Shown here: positions 6,573 to 10,045 of the stretch, piece after piece
Position numbering within the stretch: position 1 is the stretch's first letter
Layout: the number at the start of each line of letters is the position of its first letter
Source of the DNA: Aphodousia sp048520025
Lineage (GTDB): Bacteria; Pseudomonadota; Gammaproteobacteria; Burkholderiales; Burkholderiaceae_F
Direction: 5' to 3'
Assembly: GCA_048520025.1 (NCBI GenBank)
Contig: DBFZTP010000067.1
Location: 1-10,045, forward strand
DNA: 10,045 nucleotides
The notes under the pieces: generated by a model
Databases searched by the model: none
Seen by the model: only the letters and a program-made list of their open reading frames with translations
Told to the model about the DNA's origin: nothing
Position numbers and translations under genes: made by a program

Positions 6573-7997
6573 TTATCGGCGATCCACCAAAAGACCTTCA
6601 AAAAACACAGATGATAACCCCTTAAGAGGTTGTTCACTTAAACGCACGCCCATCGGGGCCAAACGATGCTTAAACTGGGAGCGTTTCACTAATCGTACCA
6701 CTTGTTGGGCAAGGTCTGATCCCCAACGCTTGCGAAGTTTGGCTCCATCGATTTTTTCTTCAATCATTTGATGCAAGATGGCATCGAGTACGTCATAGGA
6801 CGGCAAAGAATCCTGGTCGGTTTGATTGTCTCGCAATTCTGCTGACGGCGCCTTTGTCAAAATATTTGAAGGAATCGTCTCACGCAAGAAGTCCACCGCT
6901 TCACACATAGCATAAAGGTCACTCTTATAGACGTCAGACAACAGTGCCAAACCTCCGACCATATCACCGTAGAGCGTGCAGTAACCCACGGCCAACTCGC
7001 TCTTATTACCCGTATTTAACACGAGGGAACCGTCGGCATTGCTGAGTGCCATCAGATATACCCCACGAATACGTGCTTGGAGGTTTTCTTTCATTAACCC
7101 CGTATCAAGCCCATAGGGAAGCTGATCATTGACAGTACTCTCTAAAAGTTTAAAAGCAGGCATGATGTCAATCATGCGTAAATGCAACCCTAAGTTAGCA
7201 CAAAGCTCTCGTGCGTCTTTAAAACTGGCTTCACTCGTGTAGCAAGAAGGAAGAGCAAAGACGTTGACTCGATCGCTGCCTAAGACACTGACAGCCACTG
7301 CGGCGACAATAGCAGAGTCTAAGCCTCCGGATAAACCGATCGTGACCTTTGAGAAACCACAACGGTTTAAGTACTCACGAAGCGCAACACGCATGCCTTC
7401 ATAACGGATATGATGATCGCTTAAAAGCGCAGCACCGCCTTCGTTCAACGAAATAATCTTGTCGCTGGCCAAGTGTGTTGAACGTGTACGACCATTGCGA
7501 ACCACTTTGCATTGACCGATATAAACACGCCCATCATCAGTAAAGGCTTGCCCGTCAATCAAGACGTACGAAGAAGGCAAGGCGGGCTTAAAAGCTTCTC
7601 CGACACAGGCCGTTCGAAAAATTAAATCGTAAGGTTCGCTCTCAAGGGGTTGACGAACGGTAAAACCGCCTTCAAAACTTTCAAAGGGCAAAACTTCGGC
7701 TACGCCATCAACGATTTTGTAGACGTCATAACCGTCCATGCGTTTGACAGGCAAAATCACCGTGAGACCGGAGCGCTTCAAACCGCTCATTAATCGGTTC
7801 AGAGCCCCCTGCATTTTCCCCCAATGTGCATCACGCACATCGTTCGGTTCTTCAATCATTCCGTTCATGAACTGTGCGGGTAAAACCAACACATCACCCT
7901 TGGCATATTGGCGTGAACGGATACCCACCACCAACGAGCGACAGTTATGATCGGGATCGAACAGTCGATAACTTTGAGAGCAAATATAAACGGTCAT
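6573..7997 (-). CDS. nadE: NAD synthetase with degenerate N-terminal glutaminase-like domain
   Basis: Final step of NAD synthesis: amidation of nicotinate adenine dinucleotide with ATP. Numbered from the ATG at 7997 (474 residues), the C-terminal synthetase domain (about 205-474) is intact: P-loop LSGGLDS (222-228), ENLQARIRG (304-312), GNKSELAVGY (330-339), GDMVGGLALLSDVYK (344-358) and SAELRDNQTDQDSLPSY (385-401). The N-terminal part (1-195) recalls the nitrilase-type glutaminase domain (VLVLPAQFMNGM where PELxLxGY is expected, and YVLIDGQAFTDDGRV), but the catalytic Glu is replaced by Ala41. No CED-type nucleophile or Lys motif is visible, and the domain is short; two-domain NadE proteins usually have about 540 residues. 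It therefore probably uses ammonia. A TTG six codons upstream at 8015 is an alternative start; neither start has a strong ribosome site. glnB follows after 9 bases. Confidence 0.92.
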   Translation of the reverse strand: MTVYICSQSYRLFDPDHNCRSLVVGIRSRQYAKGDVLVLPAQFMNGMIEEPNDVRDAHWGKMQGALNRLMSGLKRSGLTVILPVKRMDGYDVYKIVDGVAEVLPFESFEGGFTVRQPLESEPYDLIFRTACVGEAFKPALPSSYVLIDGQAFTDDGRVYIGQCKVVRNGRTRSTHLASDKIISLNEGGAALLSDHHIRYEGMRVALREYLNRCGFSKVTIGLSGGLDSAIVAAVAVSVLGSDRVNVFALPSCYTSEASFKDARELCANLGLHLRMIDIMPAFKLLESTVNDQLPYGLDTGLMKENLQARIRGVYLMALSNADGSLVLNTGNKSELAVGYCTLYGDMVGGLALLSDVYKSDLYAMCEAVDFLRETIPSNILTKAPSAELRDNQTDQDSLPSYDVLDAILHQMIEEKIDGAKLRKRWGSDLAQQVVRLVKRSQFKHRLAPMGVRLSEQPLKGLSSVFFEGLLVDRR

Positions 7998-8033
7998 GAG
8001 AAATACTCGATTCAATTAGAGCGTCTTGCTACG

Positions 8034-8065
8034 AAAAAGGGTCGCAAGCTAACGACTCACGACCC
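8034..8065 (-). terminator. Intrinsic terminator of ppaC
   Basis: On the minus strand GGGTCGTGAG (8065-8056) pairs with CTTGCGACCC (8048-8039), 10 bp with two G-T pairs and a 7-base loop, followed by five T's (8038-8034). It leaves only 36 bases before the nadE ATG. A TCTAAT -10-like hexamer (8020-8015) lies there without a good -35, so nadE may rely on a weak promoter overlapping this terminator or on read-through. Confidence 0.8.
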
Positions 8066-8088
8066 ATTTTAAATGAACGGCCTAGAAA

Positions 8089-9024
8089 TTAACCACGAAA
8101 GGCGGCTTCAAGAGCCGGCACCACTTGCTTCTTACGGCTCATGACGCCCGGCATCCAAATCATCTCGTTCATATCCAAGCAGCCTGGATCCATACCGAAA
8201 CCGGCAAGAATGCGGTTGCAGTCATCGGAAACCAACAAGAGTTCGCTGCCTTCCTTCATGATGTCCGTCAACAAAAGCATGGCCGTATGACGACCTTCTT
8301 CGCTCTTAACGGCAGCCAATTCTGCCTTCAATTCTTCCTTGATGTCCTTGACCAAGTCCAAAGAGATTAATTCCAATTGACCGACACCAACCTTGGCACC
8401 GTTCATGCTGAAGTCTTTAAAGTCACGGAAAATCAAATCACGCATCGGAACACCGGCCACGGCGCTCTTAGCGGTGAACAATTCCATGCCTAAAGCTTCG
8501 ATGTCTTCAACACCAGCGATAGCAGCCAATTCAGCAGCCACCTTCTTATCTTCTTCCGTGCACGTCGGGCTCTTGAAGATCACCGTGTCAGAAAGGATGG
8601 CGCAAAGCATGGCACCGGCGATGTTTGCCGGAATCTTGTGGCCCATGTAGTCATACATGCGCTTCAAAATCGTGTTCGTGCAACCCACCGTCCAAATGAT
8701 GCATTCGATCGGAGAAGAGCTCGTCACGTCACCCAACTTATGATGGTCAACGATACCCTTGAGGTTACATTGGTCGATATCAGCCGGAGCTTGAGCCTTG
8801 TCGGAGTAGTCCACCAAGTAGACGTCCTTACCGGCCACAGAGTCAATGACTTCCGGAGCCGTCAAACCGAAACGATCCAAAATGAAAGCCGTTTCCGGAG
8901 AGGGCTTACCTTGAGCAACGGCCACCACATCTAAGCCACGGCGTTGATACAGATCAGCGCAAGCAATGGCAGAAATGATGCTGTCGGAGTCAGGGTTCTT
9001 ATGACCTAAAACATAAGCGGACAT
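8089..9024 (-). CDS. ppaC: Manganese-dependent (family II) inorganic pyrophosphatase
   Basis: Soluble cytoplasmic enzyme that hydrolyses pyrophosphate and so drives biosynthesis, including the adjacent NAD and tetrapyrrole pathways. Its 311 residues match the usual length of about 310. The N-terminal DHH domain shows GHKNPDSDS (H8, D12, D14), LVDYSD (D71), VDHHK (D92, H93, H94) and LSDTVIF (D145), which form the metal site. The C-terminal DHHA2 domain ends with the substrate-binding SRKKQ (296-300). No CBS or DRTGG insertion is present, so it is the short, nucleotide-insensitive form. The ATG at 9024 has AAGGA about 11 bases upstream, a rather long spacing. hemD ends 70 bases upstream with no terminator between; TAAAAT (-10-like) is seen in that gap but its -35 is weak. 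A terminator follows the gene. Confidence 0.97.
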   Translation of the reverse strand: MSAYVLGHKNPDSDSIISAIACADLYQRRGLDVVAVAQGKPSPETAFILDRFGLTAPEVIDSVAGKDVYLVDYSDKAQAPADIDQCNLKGIVDHHKLGDVTSSSPIECIIWTVGCTNTILKRMYDYMGHKIPANIAGAMLCAILSDTVIFKSPTCTEEDKKVAAELAAIAGVEDIEALGMELFTAKSAVAGVPMRDLIFRDFKDFSMNGAKVGVGQLELISLDLVKDIKEELKAELAAVKSEEGRHTAMLLLTDIMKEGSELLLVSDDCNRILAGFGMDPGCLDMNEMIWMPGVMSRKKQVVPALEAAFRG

Positions 9025-9094
9025 GTTCTTCGTATTCCTTCAATAAAAAAAGATTCAAAACAGATTAATTTTAACGTGTTTGAGACTGCTTGCG

Positions 9095-9877
9095 TTAAGC
9101 ATCCATTTGCAAAAGATGTTCGACGGCACGCTGAACTTCGTCATCACGGGTAGAAATCAATCCGACATTTTTAAAGCCCACTTCCTCAAGAAGCGCTTTA
9201 GCTCTAGGATGAATCGTGAGTACAAAAGCACGCTGCAGCCATTCACGAGCAGCGCTCACACCTTTAACTGCATGCAAAAGCACGCCTACGGCGTCAGTGC
9301 TCGTCAAATAGATAATGGGCGCCGGCCCATTAACCGCCTTTTGAAGTTCAATCGTCTGATCGGTATCAAGTTCTAACGGAGCACGCTGATAAGCCGGCAA
9401 TACTTCAACGTCTGTACCGTGCGAAATCAACTGCTCCTTTAACCATTCACGGCCAACTTGGCCACGAATGATAAGAACACGAGCCGGAAAACCACGAAGT
9501 TTTAAAAGTTCAAAAAGCTTTTCAGAACCCGAATCCACCGTGTCGCCTTCTGGACATAAAACCTTCGTATTTTCACCCCAAGCTGCCCGAATCACACGAG
9601 CGGTGCTCGAAGCTAATGTGGCTAATTCAATATTGGCAGGCCAACGAGAAACATAAACCGCGCTTGCCGCCACGGCAGTAGGGCTTGCAAGCAACACCAT
9701 GTCAAAACTGGACAAATCAGATAAACGGGCTTGAACACGCTCAGGCTCAGACGGCGGCACAATCGTAAACGCAGGCCACTTCCACACACGGAAACCGTTT
9801 TTAATCAAACGATCTCCAAGACGATCGTTTGCAGCACCTGGGCGCATCAAAATAATTGGTCGTTGATATCGAATCAT
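9095..9877 (-). CDS. hemD: Uroporphyrinogen-III synthase
   Basis: Closes and inverts ring D of hydroxymethylbilane to give uroporphyrinogen III, the branch point of haem and corrinoid synthesis, in the cytoplasm. The 260 residues match the family. Marks of this poorly conserved fold are the start RPIILMRPGAANDRLGDRL (6-24), WPAFTIVPP (34-42), the conserved LLASPTAVAAS (62-72), the second-domain VLIIRGQVGREWL (134-146), a conserved Tyr in PAYQRAP (163), and IYLTSTDAVGVLL (189-201). ATG at 9877 has no clear ribosome site, though nothing better is in frame nearby. In many betaproteobacteria hemD follows hemC and precedes hemX; here it has neither neighbour, since ppaC follows and a promoter-like intergenic region precedes. 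Assignment is good, based on several weak motifs together. Confidence 0.88.
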   Translation of the reverse strand: MIRYQRPIILMRPGAANDRLGDRLIKNGFRVWKWPAFTIVPPSEPERVQARLSDLSSFDMVLLASPTAVAASAVYVSRWPANIELATLASSTARVIRAAWGENTKVLCPEGDTVDSGSEKLFELLKLRGFPARVLIIRGQVGREWLKEQLISHGTDVEVLPAYQRAPLELDTDQTIELQKAVNGPAPIIYLTSTDAVGVLLHAVKGVSAAREWLQRAFVLTIHPRAKALLEEVGFKNVGLISTRDDEVQRAVEHLLQMDA

Positions 9878-9925
9878 TGTGAAAACAATCAGTAAATCGC
9901 CATAAAGTCGGCAATTAAGGTCTAA

Positions 9926-9953
9926 TTCATAGAAGTTACTCGCAAATTATCAA
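9926..9953 (-). promoter_or_regulatory. Candidate hemD promoter
   Basis: On the minus strand TTGATA (9953-9948, five of six) and TATGAA (9931-9926, four of six) are 16 bases apart, predicting a start near 9919 and a 42-base leader to the hemD ATG. One arm of the inverted repeat at 9938-9946 lies between the two hexamers. Confidence 0.45.
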
Positions 9954-9975
9954 AATTTTTCTACTTTTTGCGAGT
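9938..9975. repeat. 9-bp inverted repeat, operator-like, in the hemD upstream region
   Basis: ACTCGCAAA (9938-9946) and TTTGCGAGT (9967-9975) are perfect inverted copies separated by 20 A+T-rich bases. No T-run follows on either strand, so a terminator is unlikely. The arms overlap candidate promoters on both strands, as expected of an operator. Confidence 0.5.
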
Positions 9976-9997
9976 TAATTAAAGACAATTGTGTAAT
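9968..9997 (+). promoter_or_regulatory. Candidate divergent promoter reading out of the window
   Basis: Plus-strand TTGCGA (9968-9973) and TGTAAT (9992-9997, five of six) are 18 bases apart. No start codon follows before the window end, so any gene it serves lies beyond base 10045. The rest of 9998-10045 holds nothing I recognise. Confidence 0.35.
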
Positions 9998-10045
9998 TTT
10001 AGCAAATCCAAAAATATCACTTCTACCGCCTAAACAAGATAATTA

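Noticed and set aside
7585..7610. The Cys in TACVGEAF of NadE as the glutaminase nucleophile
   Set aside because: It does not sit in the expected strand-Cys-Glu-Asp context, and the flanking core of the domain appears missing; kept only as a point for structural checking.
9081..9100. Small TGCTT/AAGCA hairpin at the hemD stop as a terminator
   Set aside because: Only five base pairs, no T-run after it, and it overlaps the stop codon.
1..10045. CRISPR arrays, tRNA or rRNA genes, insertion sequences, phage or toxin-antitoxin genes
   Set aside because: None seen: no spaced direct repeats, no transposase or integrase motifs, no tRNA-like cloverleaf noticed on either strand.

Overview
The window reads as chromosomal DNA from a gut-type betaproteobacterium, probably the Sutterellaceae (Parasutterella, Turicimonas or Sutterella). 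The clues are a nadE-glnB pair with a near-canonical proteobacterial PII protein, a HemD of proteobacterial type, a manganese-type pyrophosphatase, and a GC content that looks below 50% by eye. The genus is an inference; no rRNA or marker gene settles it. Nothing suggests a phage, plasmid, insertion sequence or CRISPR array.

Layout: the left end holds the 3' part of an AI-2E family membrane protein gene on the plus strand. It converges, across a probably bidirectional terminator, on eight minus-strand genes. Read in their direction of transcription (right to left) these are: hemD and ppaC, followed by a terminator; nadE and glnB, followed by a terminator; an unrecognised 333-residue protein and an AEC-family transporter, followed by a terminator; a secreted cupin, followed by a terminator; and a WYL-domain regulator with a metallophosphoesterase, ending at the shared terminator. 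Five intrinsic terminators are clear, so the transcription units are well delimited.

How the genes work together: HemD (tetrapyrrole synthesis), PpaC (pyrophosphate removal), NadE (last step of NAD synthesis) and GlnB (nitrogen and energy sensor) are core metabolism. The nadE-glnB pair is tightly coupled, 9 bases apart, and fits the PII control of NAD synthesis described in other proteobacteria. The NadE here is unusual: its synthetase half is intact, but its N-terminal nitrilase-like half is short and lacks the recognisable glutaminase triad. The WYL regulator and the metallophosphoesterase are 12 bases apart and form a small unit that could respond to nucleotide or nucleic-acid stress.

Less explained parts: the unrecognised protein has a long leader with an inverted repeat and a possible FNR-type activated promoter. 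A 9-bp inverted repeat upstream of hemD lies between two candidate divergent promoters. Three start codons are best moved inward (WYL regulator, cupin, NadE), and the first gene is open to the window edge. I found no clear new system such as a defence island. The best leads are the degenerate NadE next to PII, and the orphan gene with its leader.
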